Assembly: GCA_029582165.1 (NCBI GenBank)
Contig: CM055872.1
Coordinates: forward strand, 1,025,728-1,089,727
Length of the DNA stretch: 64,000 nucleotides
Direction: 5' to 3'
Source: Portulaca oleracea
Taxonomy: Eukaryota > Streptophyta > Magnoliopsida > Caryophyllales > Portulacaceae
Made by a program: the position numbers and the translations under genes. Under the pieces are notes generated by a model. The model had not been told where the DNA came from. It did not search any database and saw nothing but the letters and a program-made list of their open reading frames with translations. This document shows positions 23,992 to 37,098 of the stretch, piece after piece; positions within the stretch are counted from its first letter, which is position 1; every line of letters starts with the position of its first letter.

Positions 23992-24193
23992 ACTCTCTCT
24001 CTTTTTTCGATTGTTGCCTCGTTTTTTTATGTTGTCAACTTTGATCATTGTACAAAATTAATGTAATTAGATTATATTCATATTAAAAAATACTTTTAGA
24101 AAAGCATAAAATTAAAATTTTTTGATAAAATATTATATGAAAAATTATTGAAAAAAATGAATTTTGAAACAGTTATTTAGAAACGAAGGAAGT
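23992..24193. mobile_element. Degenerate Stowaway-like MITE
   Basis: The right end reads GAAACGAAGGAAG followed by TA, a worn form of the CTTCCTTCGTTTC Stowaway terminus. The left end (CTCTCTCTTTTTTCGATTG) matches only loosely. AT-rich interior. Boundaries are approximate. Confidence 0.4.
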
Positions 24194-24210
24194 ATAAATA
24201 TAGAGAATTG

Positions 24211-24416
24211 CTCTCTCGTTTCATATTAATTGATAATTTGATTAAATTTTGGTCATTAATTACTCAAAAATTAATGAGTTATCATATGAAATTATCATAA
24301 CATTATATAGATATTTTATCCAAATTATAATGGATATAATTTTATATTGTAACTCATTATAATTTATAAATAATTAACAGTTAAAATATAATCAACACAT
24401 AGATGGAAAGGAGGAA
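24211..24416. mobile_element. Degenerate Stowaway-like MITE, TTCATATTAATTGATAATTTG type
   Basis: Starts CTCTCTCGTTTCATATTAAT and shares long blocks with the copies at 28008-28640 and about 34772-34980, including TTGTAACTCATTATAATTTA and TAATTAACAGTTAAA. The right end (GATGGAAAGGAGGA) is the worn inverse. Three related copies in one window define the subfamily. Confidence 0.6.
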
Positions 24417-25794
24417 TAATAAAGTAATTAATTAAGGTAATAAATAAAAGGAAAGGAGGAATTGAAAGGAAAAAGGTAGAATAATAAAAAGGAAGGGGGG
24501 GAGGCAAAGGCCACTTCAGATTGGGGGGGGGGGGGGGTGATGATTGTTGTTCCTAGACGCCACGTAACTTTGGAGAGCCTTGGAATTACTTTTGGGGGTG
24601 GTACGACTTTACTACTACTTAGGAAGGGGAGCGTACACCTCCGGGTTTCGACCGTTTCAATTTAACTGGGACTGGACCCCCGGATCGTAGCCGTAGTTGT
24701 GATCATCACCATTTTATTTCTCCCTTTATTCTTTCTTTCTTTCTTTTTCCGGAACACAAAACAAAACGGTAATTAAATTTAAATCATACAAGGAGGCAGC
24801 TCAGCTCCCCATCGTTTACACTTTAGACATCAAATTGAGTCCATTGACCCAACCCTGTTTATACCTTTCTCTTCTCCACTTTTAACAACGCCTTATATCA
24901 ATTTACTAACTACCCCTCATTTTTCTTTATTTCCAAATCTATAGATATTTATCTCGCCTTCTTTCACAATAATTATGTTAAATTTATGAAGCTTTGCTTA
25001 TTATTTCTAATTTTAAAAAAATAATCTTAATAATTACTGTTGAGGGGAATAACAATTTGTACGATAAATTTTCAAATATTTAAGAATAAAACACATCTCA
25101 ATTGTTATTTATTACTAGTTTTCATGTATAGTCCTCTAAATATAATACTGTAGAATAAAAAGAGAATTACATGCATGCAAGTTTTGAAAAGAAAATTAGT
25201 TGGATTAATTGAATATTTAGAGGTTAACAAAATATTACCAGCATAAACTGTTAATGAATTGAAAGAAAATTCTAGAAAAGAAATGTATAGGAATATATAT
25301 ATATATAAGCATGAGAAAAGCAAGGCTTGGAGGAGGCAAAGTTTGACCAAGTCGGGGAATGGTGGAATGGGAAAAAGGTTAGCATCAATAATAATAGCTT
25401 TAAATTGGAGTAGTATTTAGTCTATTAGTAGTAGCAGCATTTGGTGGTGGTGGGGTTAAACACTTAAACATAACACAATTCAGCAGCAGCAAAATCAGTT
25501 TTAGTTGGTCGTTGAGTTGCAACTTGTACTCTTTTGGCCCACCTCTTCCAAATGACAACCTGGATCCCATTTTCTTCCTCTTCACTCTTTACTCTTACTA
25601 CCATTTGAATTTGTTCCAATTCACTTGTAAAATGCGAGTATTGTAGTTATAGATTTTTTTTTTTTCATTGTGCTCCTCCTTTCGGACCTTCTTTTAGGTT
25701 AGACTTACTATTAGGAGTAGTCATTCATTGAGCCTAATTTGATGATTTTGTGAACGTAGGACCTTGCATGGGTGTTTTACTTCTAAATGTTTGA

Positions 25795-25964
25795 GGTCAT
25801 GTTCTTTAGATTAGATAAAATGATATTTTGATTGATTATATTGGACTAGATTGAATTGAATTATTTTTGGGGGAATTCTACTTTTAAAAATGATATTTTT
25901 GGGGAATTGTGTAAGGTTTGGATGAATTGGATTGAAAAAAGTTACCAATCCAAATAACAGGGCC
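25795..25964. mobile_element. MITE family B (GTTCTTT..GATT), 3-bp TSD
   Basis: Begins GGTCATGTTCTTTAGATTAG and ends CCAATCCAAATAACAGGGCC, flanked by TGA on both sides (25792-25794, 25965-25967). A 170-bp non-coding element with CCAATCC/GGATTGG runs near both ends. The 3-bp target and ends place it near the PIF/Harbinger MITEs. Confidence 0.7.
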
Positions 25965-25967
25965 TGA

Positions 25968-28007
25968 ATGATAGTTTGAAAAAGGTGTGTTTAGTAAAAT
26001 TAAATGTTTTTAAAAAATTATTTGTTGAAATTCATTTATATTCCTTATAAATTATTTTTAAGATGATATTTGTGCAATTTTAGATAATTTTTGGACTAAA
26101 ATATTTTTTCCATAACAAGTGATTCTCAAAAAGTTGTTCTAATCGGTCTATAGAAAACGATTTATTGAGACAAAACAGTCAACCAAATAACTTGTTTACC
26201 AAATAAATGAATAGCCGGTTTCACACCCAAATAAACCAACTTTTACAATAAATTATTTGATAAGTTGTTTACTTAACAAGGCCTTTATTCTATGATCTTA
26301 TTCTTTTGTTAGGTTAAATCTAACTAACCTAACCTAATCTAATCCTACTCCCTAAACAGCATCCAAACCAAAAATAATTTTAAAATTAAAAAGAAATTCA
26401 AATAATATTATTTTAATCTCAAATTAATCCATTTTTTCCAATACATATAATTTTTTAATTTATTTTCTTCAAAATATTCAAATTTTATTAATAAAATATT
26501 TTCACTCAAAAACTAACTTTAACTCAAACATATGTTATTTTTTCTTAATCTAATCCGAACCTAACTTAATAAAAGAATTGGACATATATTTGTGATCTCA
26601 CTGTTGCCCTTTTTTTTAAAAAAAAAAAAGAATAATAAGTTGAAAACATTGGAAATGAAAAGGGAGGAAAATGAGATGGAAGAAAAGGACAAATGAGAGT
26701 GGCCGGGAATAAGGGCGAATGAAGGGTAAGCGTAAGGCAGCTGCCAGGCTGTTAAAAGCAACGGCAACCACTTACAGCTGCCGGTGGCCCTCTCACAACT
26801 CCCAAAACACACCCTCTTTCATTCTTAATATAAGATCCCCCCACGTTGTACGGATTTGCACCTTCATGTGACCTTCCTAACTATTACTTTATTTTTTTAT
26901 TTTACTTTTAAATTCTCCGTTTATTTATTTTTCAACAATAGTAGACCAAAACTCGAACATTAAAAAAAAGGCTGGAAACCGTAGCATGGGCATTGGATAG
27001 TATCAATGTATACAAACTGAAAAACCTCAACTTGCGTCCGTTTCTTCTTTTGTTTCGCACGCCCACACACAGTTTTTATTATTTTCTCCAAAAAACATAT
27101 TGCTTGTTGGGTTTTTTATAACGGGGACAATCAGTCATAAATATTTGACTAGCCTGTTTTTTTTCTTCTTCACCCTATTCAGCAGAATAATATGCCTATA
27201 ATTCTCATGTAATATTATTTTGTTTAAAAATCTCAACTATCTAATATAATGTTGGGCATAGTAGTAGTCATATATATATATATATTGAAAATTCTACCAA
27301 TGGATAAGTTCAAGTACCAGAATTTGCCCATTTGACCGATTTCGGTCAGGTTCGAGGTTCCGGATCTAGAACCACTCACTCCCAGGGTGTAGTATGAAGT
27401 TTTTCTTTCCTAATTAGTAGTCTCTCAATCTCATATTAACTGTCGCTCAATAAATATTATACAGTCTTTTTTTAACCGATAATTTCTTATGACATATTTT
27501 ATCAGAAAAATACAAGATTATACTCTGATAATAATATTTTTCATTACGAATCTAATTTATACAGTAGAATATTGCATTGTTAAGAAATCAATGGTTAAAA
27601 TTTTAAAATTTTAATTGCTGCATAGATTAATATGATAATGAATGTAGAATGGATGAAACAAAAAGTTAGTTTGAATGAAGAGTATAGTACGTGGGAAAAT
27701 CTGAGAAAATACGGTGGGGAAGGGATATGTACGGATGAGTAGCATTTAATCAAGGGGGTAACGGACTCGTGATCCTGTGATTAAACCGAACATGTGTTTG
27801 AAGGATAGACTAGAGAGAGAAACAGAGCGCAATAAATAGGAAGGATATACGAGATCTGGGGATCCACTCTGCATCCATATATATATATGCTCAGTCAGTT
27901 GAGATTTAACTATTTAAGTCTCTGTACGGCGTACCTACTTCCTAATCCCCACATACACTTCATTCGGTTACACTTCCCTCATTATTACTACCTCATGTTT
28001 ACATGCA
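25968..28007. other. AT-rich intergenic stretch
   Basis: Contains scattered worn fragments resembling MITE family B (around 26280-26560) and a possible decayed Stowaway near 27420-27640. There is an AT dinucleotide run near 27270. No gene recognised. Confidence 0.45.
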
Positions 28008-28094
28008 CCACCCGATTTCATATTAATTGATAATTTGATTAAATTTTGACCGTAAATTACTTATAAATTATAATTAGTTACAATATGAAATTAT

Positions 28095-28520
28095 GGTCAT
28101 GTTCTTTGGATTGATATTTCTTACCAATTCAATATTTCAATCCAATCCAGTTCGTTTTACGCAGATTTTATGCGGTATTTGCGGAATTGTGGCGGGTATG
28201 GTGGAATTGTGGTAGATTATTGGTATGTGGGGTAGGTGAGGAGAGAGGATGTAAAAAGTAAAGGAGAAAAGTAAGGAAAGAGAAAAGTAATGATTTGCGG
28301 TAAAATGTGGTGGGTTATGGCAAATTGCGGTAGGTTGTGGCACCGCAGTTTGCCAACCGTAGAAAATAACAGGGCCTCAATCCAAACCTTACACAATTTC
28401 CTAAAAAAACATCTTTTCTAAAAACACAATTCCCCAGAAAAATATCATAACTTATCCAATTCAATCCAATTTAATACAATTCATCCAAACCTCATTTTAA
28501 CCAATCCAAAGAATATGACA
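28095..28520. mobile_element. MITE family B, nested in Stowaway and itself interrupted
   Basis: Left end GGTCATGTTCTTTGGATTG, right end CCAATCCAAAGAATATGACA (inverted). The middle, from about 28149 to 28376, is not family B sequence but a family A MITE; CAATCCAA flanks occur on both sides of it. Confidence 0.7.
28149..28376. mobile_element. MITE family A, innermost of a three-level nest
   Basis: The interior carries the family hallmarks GCGGTATTTGCGGAATTGTG and GGCACCGCAGTTTGCCAACC; the right end ATAACAGGGCC is the family terminus inverted. The left terminus is worn (AGTTCGTTTTACGCAG), so the left boundary is approximate. Confidence 0.7.
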
Positions 28521-28642
28521 GATTCATTGTAATTTTTAGTAAAATATATTTCTAATGATGTTCATTTCATATTGTAACTCATTGTAATTTAAAACGATCA
28601 AAATTTAGTTAAAATGTTAATTAATATGGAACGAAGAGAGTA

Positions 28643-29099
28643 TATCCTTACTCTTTTTTTTTGGGGATCTTTTTGGTGAGGATCCATGCCCAAGTTCTGG
28701 GGCGCAATGACTTTCTGGGTCCTCAACTTATATCCAAATCAATTTGTATATCATATTCAATACTAACGTGCTACACAGTAAAAAAATTGAAATCTTTTTA
28801 ATTAAAACCCAAAGATATTGAAGATACGACCTCACAAGTATTCTATATATTTGAATAGATTCAATGCAAAACTAGGTCGATCTCTAGGTGATTTGAATTT
28901 GGAGTTATTTAGATCGTATAATAGTAAATATATATACTTTAGGGGGGGGGGGGGAACTCTACGATTACTTTTTTTTGGCACCCAAGTTTAAATGCTTGAA
29001 TTGGGCAAAATTTTACTAGCTTTAAACAATAATAAACTAGTTTAGAATATTAAAAAATTAGGGTTTATTTATGGTTCTAAACAATGAGGGATGAATAAA
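28643..29099. other. Non-coding stretch
   Basis: AT-rich, with a T-run near 28651 and a G-run near 28942. Nothing recognisable before the LINE begins. Confidence 0.4.
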
Positions 29100-31030
29100 G
29101 TTTTTGAGGAGATTAATTATGAAGTTTCTTTGTAAAATGTTGGTTGGTTCAGAAATTTCAAAGAACAAAAAAGGATTGAAGATCTGGCATAAAAGCACTT
29201 TTAGAAATTTTACGGCTATATATACTAAAAAATGAGAAAAACTTCCGTCAATAGAAGACCAACTCCTTAATCTTAACAGTTTCAGACTCGATAATTGGCA
29301 CTACAGATTAGTTAAGAAGATAGAGAGGATGCGATTATTAAATCAAAAATATTTGGGGAAACTTTTCCGGAAGGAATGGATGACTAAGGACGACCATAAT
29401 TCTAGATTCTTCAATTTCTCTATAAAAGCCAGGAAGAGTTGGAATTATATTGTCAAGTTGAAAAGGGGTGATGAAATTTGGATTGATGACACGAACATGA
29501 TCAAAAACATGTTTATTCGTGACTATCACAATAACGTTTTAAAAGCGTTGTGTCTCATCCTCGAAGATTGGAGGGTGGTTTACCTTCTGGTCTCTCTCAG
29601 GATGATAAGGCTTAATAAGACCGGTCTATGAGGAAATTTGTCAAGCTGTTGTCCAACAGGATAAATATGAGACTCCTTGACCTGGTGATTTTGGGATTAC
29701 ATTTTTCCAAAACCATTAGCCAATTGTCAAACACGATGTTTGTAATGATGTTGGACATTTCTTCTCACATGGGCATATGCTGAAGTAGGTCAATCAAAGC
29801 CTACTTGCTCTAATATTCCCAAAGTAGACAGTCCTTCTATGATCAGTCATCATTGACCAATTAGTCTTTGCAATAGTCTGTACAAGGTTATTTCTAAAAA
29901 TTTTATTAATCATTTAATTTGTGCATGGTCTTGAATAAACTTGTTCACCCTATACGAAGTGCCTTTATTCCAAGGCGCTCTATTCATGATAATATACTTA
30001 TTACCCATGAAATCATAAATGAGTTCCAGAATATGAGAGGGAAAAGAGTTGGGTTGCTCTGAAACTGGATATGATCGTATTCAGTGGGATTATGTAAAAG
30101 TAATCTTACTCAAAATGGGGTTCTCGCATAGATGGATTGACTTGCTATGGAGTGTGTTACTACTGTCTCTTACTCTTTAATTAATGAGGAAATAAGTGGT
30201 TTTTTTTGTGTCTTTGCGGGGTATCTGCCAAGATGACCTTCTATCGCCTTATTTATTTGTCTTATGTATATATACTAGGTCTAATTGCTGAACTCTCTAA
30301 GGCATCTTATGCAAGAAAAAAAGGCATTGGTTTTAAGATATCAGCTTCAAGTCAAAGGATATCATGTCTTTTTTTTTGTGCTGATGATATTCTCTTATTG
30401 TGTCGAATGAAATTCAAAGACTATCAAACATTACAAACTATTTAAATAAATTTTGGAAGCTAGTTAACTTCCACAAATTATCTATATTTTTTTGCTCTTC
30501 TGTCGCCTCAAATTTAGGTGGTACTAACCATCCTATCTAGGTAAATTGGGCTAAGCCACCTCTTGGGATGGTTAAAATAAATTTTGATGGGTCGTTGATT
30601 CATAATAAAGTTGCAGGAGGGTATGTAATTAATTAGAGATTTGTGGGAAGGAGTTTTCAAGTACATGCCTTCAACTTGGGGAAAAGTTCAATTCTGATTG
30701 CGGAAGTGCGACTATGTGGAATGGGATCAGAGATGCTATTCTTGGAGGATATTTGAGGATAATTTTGGAAGGAGATAATTTAGTTCTCATTAATTAATGA
30801 CGTTAAAAGCTTGACTCAGGTTCCCTAGAAGATTGCTAATTAATTAGTTCAAAATATTCAAGTGTATATGCAGATGTGTCGAGAAATTCGTGATGTACAT
30901 GTGTTATCACCGGGGAAATTGTGCTGCTGATTGGCTAGCACAATTTGGTCATTTGATTAGATCGTCTGTTTCTTTTAGTTCTAATTTTCATAGGAATTAT
31001 TGGTGATAGTTAGTGAAGATAGTATGTACA
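29100..31030 (+). mobile_element. Decayed LINE (reverse transcriptase to RNase H)
   Basis: Multi-frame translation gives collinear pieces of a plant L1-type ORF2: pre-RT region (KKIERMRLLNQKYLGKLFRK, then EWMTKDDHNSRFFNFSIKAR, at about 29310-29440), scattered RT pieces, the catalytic box CADDILLL (about 30378-30402), an RNase H start WAKPPLGMVKINFDGS (about 30547-30594) and a later RNase H piece (REIRDVHV, ADWLAQFGHLIRS). Many stops and frameshifts; the endonuclease end is absent, so the copy is 5'-truncated and dead. Confidence 0.82.
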
Positions 31031-31185
31031 AATCCCTTGAGAGAAGGGCTTTCTAGTGGTTTATATTTACCTGTTTAAAAAGAAATCATGAATTTAATAT
31101 AAATCATTCATAAATAAACTGTATTATTACCATCAATAAGTTTATCAGTCATTTACTGACTATTATTTATAAATAAATAAATAAA

Positions 31186-31508
31186 TGATTTTTGGATATT
31201 AATATAGTGTATTTTTGGGTATTGAACAATAATACACTAAACTTTGGTCTTGGACATTAAAACACCATATTTTGGGGTATTGGATAATAATGCACCCAGA
31301 ACAATTCTTGCGATGACTGACTCGGTGACAATCCTTTGTGGCCTACCTGCCACGTAAGATCACCACCGAATCAGCCACCATTGAAATCTTTCCGGGTACA
31401 TTATTGTTCAACACCCCTTAAAATACAGTGTATTATTGTTCAATGTCAAACTGCAGTGTATTATTGTCCAATACCCTAAAATTTTAGTATATTAACGTCC
31501 AAAAATCC
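31186..31508. mobile_element. Mutator-like MITE, family D copy 1
   Basis: A perfect 9-bp duplication ATAAATAAA (31177-31185 and 31509-31517). The right end read inward is GGATTTTTGGACGTTAATAT; the left is TGATTTTTGGATATTAATAT. The TIRs continue for roughly 100 bp around repeated TGTATTATTGTTCAA-like blocks. 323 bp. The second family member is at 41383. Confidence 0.83.
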
Positions 31509-31517
31509 ATAAATAAA

Positions 31518-34050
31518 TAAATTATGCCATTATCCTAATTACTTATTTAAGTTGAACCCTACTATTTTTTAAAGAAAAAATTGATAATCTCCTCTGAAAC
31601 TTTTATGGTGTGTTTTGGAAGTTCTGTGGGAAAGATTTTCCCAAGAAAAACTTTCTCGTGAAAGACATTCCCTAACCCCCCTTAGAAAACGTTTTACTGA
31701 GTTGTGAGAGAAATAATGGATTCCACAACAAAACTTTCCTATATATTTTGCATAACTAAACATGAGAAAGTTTTTCAACTTGAAAGGAAAATTTCCAACC
31801 AAATGTCCCCTTAATTCCTAAGTCCTAACCCCGCATGTGAGAACTCTAAAGCCGGAAATCCATTGAAACTAATAGTTTATTTATAAATATGATGGGAAGC
31901 TGGTGGTGGTTGATTGATTGGGTTGCGTCACCACCAAACTTTTGAAGGGCCTTTGGAATCTTTTTGACCATACGATACAATACAAGGCTAACTCCCTCTC
32001 TCCCGTCGGTGCACTGCATGCATTGCATTGCATGGGCATTGCCATTGGCTTTGTCGTTTTGCCTTTTGGTTATGTCTTGTTGCCTCCCTACTTTACCCTC
32101 TTTACCTACCTTTCTTTCTTTCATCACTTCCTCTCACTTTCCTCTTCCTCTTATTCTTATTCTTTCACTTGTCCACTCATTTTATATACATTTATAGAGG
32201 TAAATGGTCCAATTCATCATACTCCTATCTTAGGAAAATAACCCTACAAGCTTATAACAGACCGAGAACAGCCAGGGATGTCAATGGCCCAAAACTATAC
32301 CTCTTTTCTACCCATAACATTCTCCAAAATGGTAAAGGAGAATGCCCCAAGAATTTAAACTTTAAAAGCAAGGAATAAGAAGAAGACCTCTTACCACTAG
32401 AACAAGAGGTGATTGGCTGCTACAACTTAAACTATGGGTTGTCTGCTGAACAAGGCGCTCATGCATGGTTTAAAATATAAATTCATAAGCTGTAAAATGG
32501 TAAATTTCAATGTCAAAAATGTTGGTATGGGGTTATTTTTGCCAATAGGATAAGCAATTTTGGGTGAAGAAAATAACTCAATCATAGAAGCTAGGTTGAT
32601 GGAGAACGTAAGGATAGGAAGGGCTGAATTTAATTTAGGTGGGAAAGATTTAATTGTCCCCTGTGACGGGCAGTAATCAAACATCTAAAAATAGGAAATG
32701 ATGAATTGAATCTCAAACTAGTAGTTGTTATCATCCACCTAATCCTATGTCTACCTAAATTAGGACACTTTGCTAATCATCATTATTCTAATTGATTCCA
32801 TTAACAGCTTCACCATTATATATATGTACTACTTCATTTCATTAATTATTTATTGTTCCATTTTCCTAATATTTGGTCGGTATATGTATGGATCATTGAT
32901 CGTTATTCAAGTCAAGTTCAAAGCATCGATGTTAAACTATTAACTATCTACCGTTAGGAATTGCATCAGATTCTGTCCCTGTCCCTAACATACTTCCTCT
33001 ATTTTATGTTAGTTTGATTGCAACAAATTCTTTTCATGTAATATTTCTCATATTGTATAGTTTCAAAAGCAAAATTTTATTTAATAGGCTCTAACTTTTT
33101 TCTTTTTCGAATTATTAAACAATTTTCAGAAATTAAATGATGACTTTATTTTCAAAAATATTCCATCTCGTGAGTTGTTATACTGCCATAAAGTTCGTTG
33201 TTGCCTCACAAAATTCTCCTCCTCTCTCAAACTGCAATACCAGAAAACTTCAAGAGTTGAAATGATTTTGAAAATAAACATACTATTTAAAATAATTTTT
33301 AAAGTGATTAATAACTTGAAATAGAAAAAAATTGAAGGTAAATGGATGAAATTTCACATTTCAAAATAGAAATAGTAGCATTTTTGTAGCTAGTATCAAA
33401 TTTAATTAAAACCTAGTGGCTCTCATGTATTGCATAATATTCTAAGTTCCTTTTCATGTAGGGTAGGGAGATACATATATTTGAGGCAATTTATGCATGT
33501 ATGAGAGTGTAAGGCGGACGTGACAAACTCATATAATAAAGAAATTGTTTCAACTGGTTTGGGATGAGTCCATTTATTCTTCCGTTTATTCAGTAAAGAA
33601 TGTTTGCTAACTAGAATGATTCATGAACCTAAAATACCTAATTATTACAGATATTTTTGGCTTCGCAAAAGTTCAAATTAAACAATATTCTTTTGTCGAT
33701 TGGTTCTAACTTACCCCAACCTAACACAATTTTCCAAAAACTCTAAAAATACAATTCCCCAAAAAAATATCATAATTTATCCTAACTTCTCTTCACTTAT
33801 CCAAACCTTATCCATGATAGATTTATATTGAGATGCATGAATTTAGACAAGGTTGCTTTTGGCTAGTTAGTTTCCCAGACTTCAGGATGATCAAAGTGCT
33901 GAGCCAAATTGAGATTCCAAAGGATTATATTGGTCAAGTAATTTTGTGGATGAGGTTTTATTTTGAAAGGATGGATTATGCATGTTATGGCTGGTTTTTC
34001 ATTTTGGCCAGATATTTGTACTTCAGCTAAATAAATCAACACATACACTA
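31518..34050. other. AT-rich intergenic stretch
   Basis: No host gene seen. There is an imperfect foldback near 31610-31800 (TTGGAAGTTCTGTGGGAAAG and its worn inverse), a CT-rich region near 32080-32160 and a family B-like fragment near 33684-33815. Short open frames here look random. Confidence 0.45.
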
Positions 34051-34060
34051 GATTCCTCCG

Positions 34061-34734
34061 GAGAAAATGACTTTGAGGCCCCCCTTATTTTATGGTATAT
34101 ATTATAAGGGCCCTATAATTTTAAAACTAATTATAAGGTCCCTATATTTACTTGGTATCTAATTTTCCGAATTTAATTAGTGAGGCGCATTTAATTTTTA
34201 GATGAATCTTTTGGCGGAAAACTTTAAAGATTAAATTCTTTTCAAATTTGCCCTTTGCTTATTTATTTTCATTTAGAGTTTTAGGGCATGTTCTTTTGTC
34301 AAGTTGGTTCTAACTCTCCTAACTTATCCTAACTTATTCAAACCTAACTATCGTAACTTGAAAATAACTCATCCTAAGAATGGGACCTCATTCTACTTCT
34401 TTTTCCCCTCTTTCCTCAAAATCTCTCCCCTTCACTGCTCTAGCTTGTTACTGGACGTACAACCAATTATTGCGAAAGATAAGCCTTCAAAAATATAAAA
34501 TCATCAATCTCCGAAACTGTCAAAGTAAATTCAAATTGGAAAAAAAAAAGTTGATTCAATGCCGGAACTTATAAGGGCCTTTTCGTCATTTAATTACTCT
34601 AGAGATGAAAGTCAGTTAAATTCGACCAAAAAATTAGATACCAAGTAAATATGGGGACCTCATAATTAGTTTTAGAATTATAGGACCCTGATAATAGATA
34701 CCACGAAATAAGGAGGACCTCATAGTTATTTTTT
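34061..34734. mobile_element. 674-bp Mutator-like long-TIR element
   Basis: GATTCCTCCG occurs immediately outside both ends (34051-34060 and 34735-34744), so a 9- to 10-bp target duplication. The TIRs of about 140 bp share TTTACTTGGTATCTAATTTT and TTATAAGG/ATGAGG-type repeats. The centre contains a fragment resembling family B (from about 34289: TGTTCTTTTGTCAAGTTGG). No transposase coding. Confidence 0.8.
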
Positions 34735-34771
34735 GATTCCTCCGCAAGATTTTAAGTTTCGAAAATACAAA

Positions 34772-34980
34772 CTCCATGCCAAAAATATTAGTGAATTGAC
34801 TAAGTATTGACTATCGATTACTTACAAAATATAATGAGTTGTTATATAAAATTGAAATCATTGTAATTTTTAGTAAGGTATTTTTCTAATGTCGATAATT
34901 TCATATTGTAACTCATTATGATTTATAAGTAATTAACAGTTAAAGTTTATTCTAATTGACAAACATTTTGGATGGAGGTA
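34772..34980. mobile_element. Stowaway-like MITE, undisturbed copy
   Basis: Shares TCATTGTAATTTTTAGTAAG, ATATTGTAACTCATTATGAT and the end TTTGGATGGAGGTAG before TA with the elements at 24211 and 28008. It supplies the uninterrupted reference for the split copy at 28008-28640. Confidence 0.6.
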
Positions 34981-37090
34981 GTAAGACTCATGAAACCAAC
35001 CTTTTTTATTTGTTCTATATTTTAGTGAATAATGATCAGAAGTCTTATAGATAAAAGAACAAAAAATCTATCATAGTTAGATTTTTTTCTTCAATTATAT
35101 ATGATAGTTAAAAATTGCTTATTATTAATGTAGTTAAAATAATTCACATTCACAAAAAATATGTGTAAACAAATATAATTAATTAATGTAACACCATGTT
35201 AGTTTGATCAAAATACATTGATTTGTAGTTATAAAAAAGAAATACATTGATTTAGATTTTTAAGGTAGAATTAACAATTGTTATAGTTTTAATTATTATA
35301 GTTGAAAAAAAAATCATTTATTCATGATAGAATTTCTTAAAATTAAATTATTAACGTTTTTAAAAAAATTATCTTGATGAATAACATTACTTATTTCAAC
35401 AAGTCAATTTAATCCATCTATATTACTTGCAATGAATCATCTTCATTAAAATGCATTAATTTTTAATCTTTTAGAGAATGTTTGGTAAGAACCTCAAGGG
35501 AAATTTTCTTGAAAGTTTTCCATGGAAAAATTTCCCTTAGCCCCTAGAAATTTTTCCTAAGGAAATGGAGAAAATGGTGGGCTCATCGTAAAAACTTTTC
35601 CGAAGTCAACTCGCATCTAAACATGGAGAAAATAAGTCAACTCGAAAAATTGACCATTTTCCCAAGGTTATTAACCAACTAAACGAACCCTTAATGGTAA
35701 ATTTTTACTACCGGCAAACTATGATAAAATCTCCTGATATTTTCCTGGAGACATTAATCGCAATTTACCCTTGACACGGCAGCGTCCTCAATAATTGGAA
35801 GTCGAATTATGGCACGTGGAGGAAAAAGGGAGGATGGAAACATGGACCCTGAACGTACGCCTCCGTCAACGTACGTGTGGACGGCGAGTCAACACTCCTA
35901 TTTCCATTTCTCTTTTTCTTTTCTTCTTTAATTAATTATTTCTCTATAGTTATCTTGTTTTTCTTTTTTCTTTTCACAAAAGGTGATGATACGAGTGTTA
36001 TCTCAAGATATTTTTTATATTTCTTAATCTTCACTAAATTGGTATTTCTTATAAGTTTCGACACTATTTTTTAATAGTAAGTATTAATTATCAATTATAA
36101 GAAGTTTGGAATGCATGGGCCGCGTGAATGAACACAAATGATGCTCTAATCGAAACATGCTTGTTAGGATTTGAAGCCATACTTGGCTCTCATTTGGACT
36201 TGATCAGCCCTCGGTGTGTATTTGTAACTGATGATATAGCTTCGTTTGTCCTCCTTTTGCTCAACGGGCAACATGTAGCCTCAAGTGTTATTATGTTGGT
36301 TGTATGCAAATGCCTGCTAGACTCTAGACTTTTTAAACAAGTGATGCAATGTTAAGACTTGTGTTACCATGCACTTATGCATGACCGTTGACTCAATGCA
36401 CGAGTTCAACACGATTTCACGATGCAATCCCCAAAATGGGGAACATGTGACTCGGATGTTTGTATGCATATCCCCATTTGGGTGTATGCATTCTGAATGA
36501 TTGCATAAATCAAAGGCTTTGGGGGACGATGAAGAGGAGATCATCATGTATGTAGGAGATCGATGTATGAGACTATCTCTTGATGAGGTGTTGATCGTGT
36601 TAACTGTATCTAAGATGGTATGATCGAAGGTTTGTATGTCCTCAATTGGGATGATCTGTTTTTTTAGTTGCCTACTATTAGGACATAGAGTAGTGGGAGT
36701 TTGAGACCTTAGACTGAAAGGGATTGACGATGCTGCTATGCCGCTGTTGCGTACTGAGATGATTGTCTTGGAGGCAACCCAATGACCCTGTTTGATTTCC
36801 TTGAGTTGGTCTGTGAATATGACAGCAGCTTTCAGTTACTTGATAATCTGATCGATGGAGTTAGCTTCTCACTCTTGCTAAAGGGTGAACCCACATTCAA
36901 GTGTGGACATAAGGTAGTGAATCTCATACTTCCACGAGTGGCCAGGCCAAAAAGATTTATAAGTGTGGATGAGTATGGAGGGAGGAATAGGAAGTATTTA
37001 GTGAAGAATGAAAAGAAAAAAATGACCAAGCCAAAAATGTTACAAATATAACCGGGACAAAATCTTGTGTTTAAAGATACAAAATATGAT
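34981..37090. other. Gene-poor stretch left of the Copia remnant
   Basis: AT-rich to about 36.1 kb, then a more balanced composition to 37.07 kb. Open frames at 36128-36355 and 36782-37051 match nothing I recognise. Since Copia sequence resumes at 37.39 kb, part of this could be older retroelement sequence, but I cannot show it. Confidence 0.4.
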
Positions 37091-37098
37091 GTCTTGAC

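Larger units (their letters stand above)
23656..25790. other. AT-rich gene desert upstream of MYB
   Basis: MYB upstream region followed by AT-rich sequence with two degenerate Stowaway-like pieces (listed separately), G-runs near 23771 and 24525, and a CTTT microsatellite near 24733. No host gene is supported. Confidence 0.5.
28008..28640. mobile_element. Stowaway-like MITE split by a nested insertion
   Basis: The left half (to about 28094: TTCATATTAATTGATAATTT) and right half (from about 28521: ATTCATTGTAATTTTTAGTA, ending CGAAGAGAG then TA) are the two parts of one element. The undisturbed relative near 34860 reads across the join as AAATCATTGTAATTTTTAGT. The gap is filled by a family B element that itself carries a family A element. 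Confidence 0.7.

Noticed and set aside
36128..37051. Frames of 75 and 89 codons as a possible small gene
   Set aside because: No recognisable motif, no clear splice partners, and Copia remnants follow directly; kept only as unexplained sequence.
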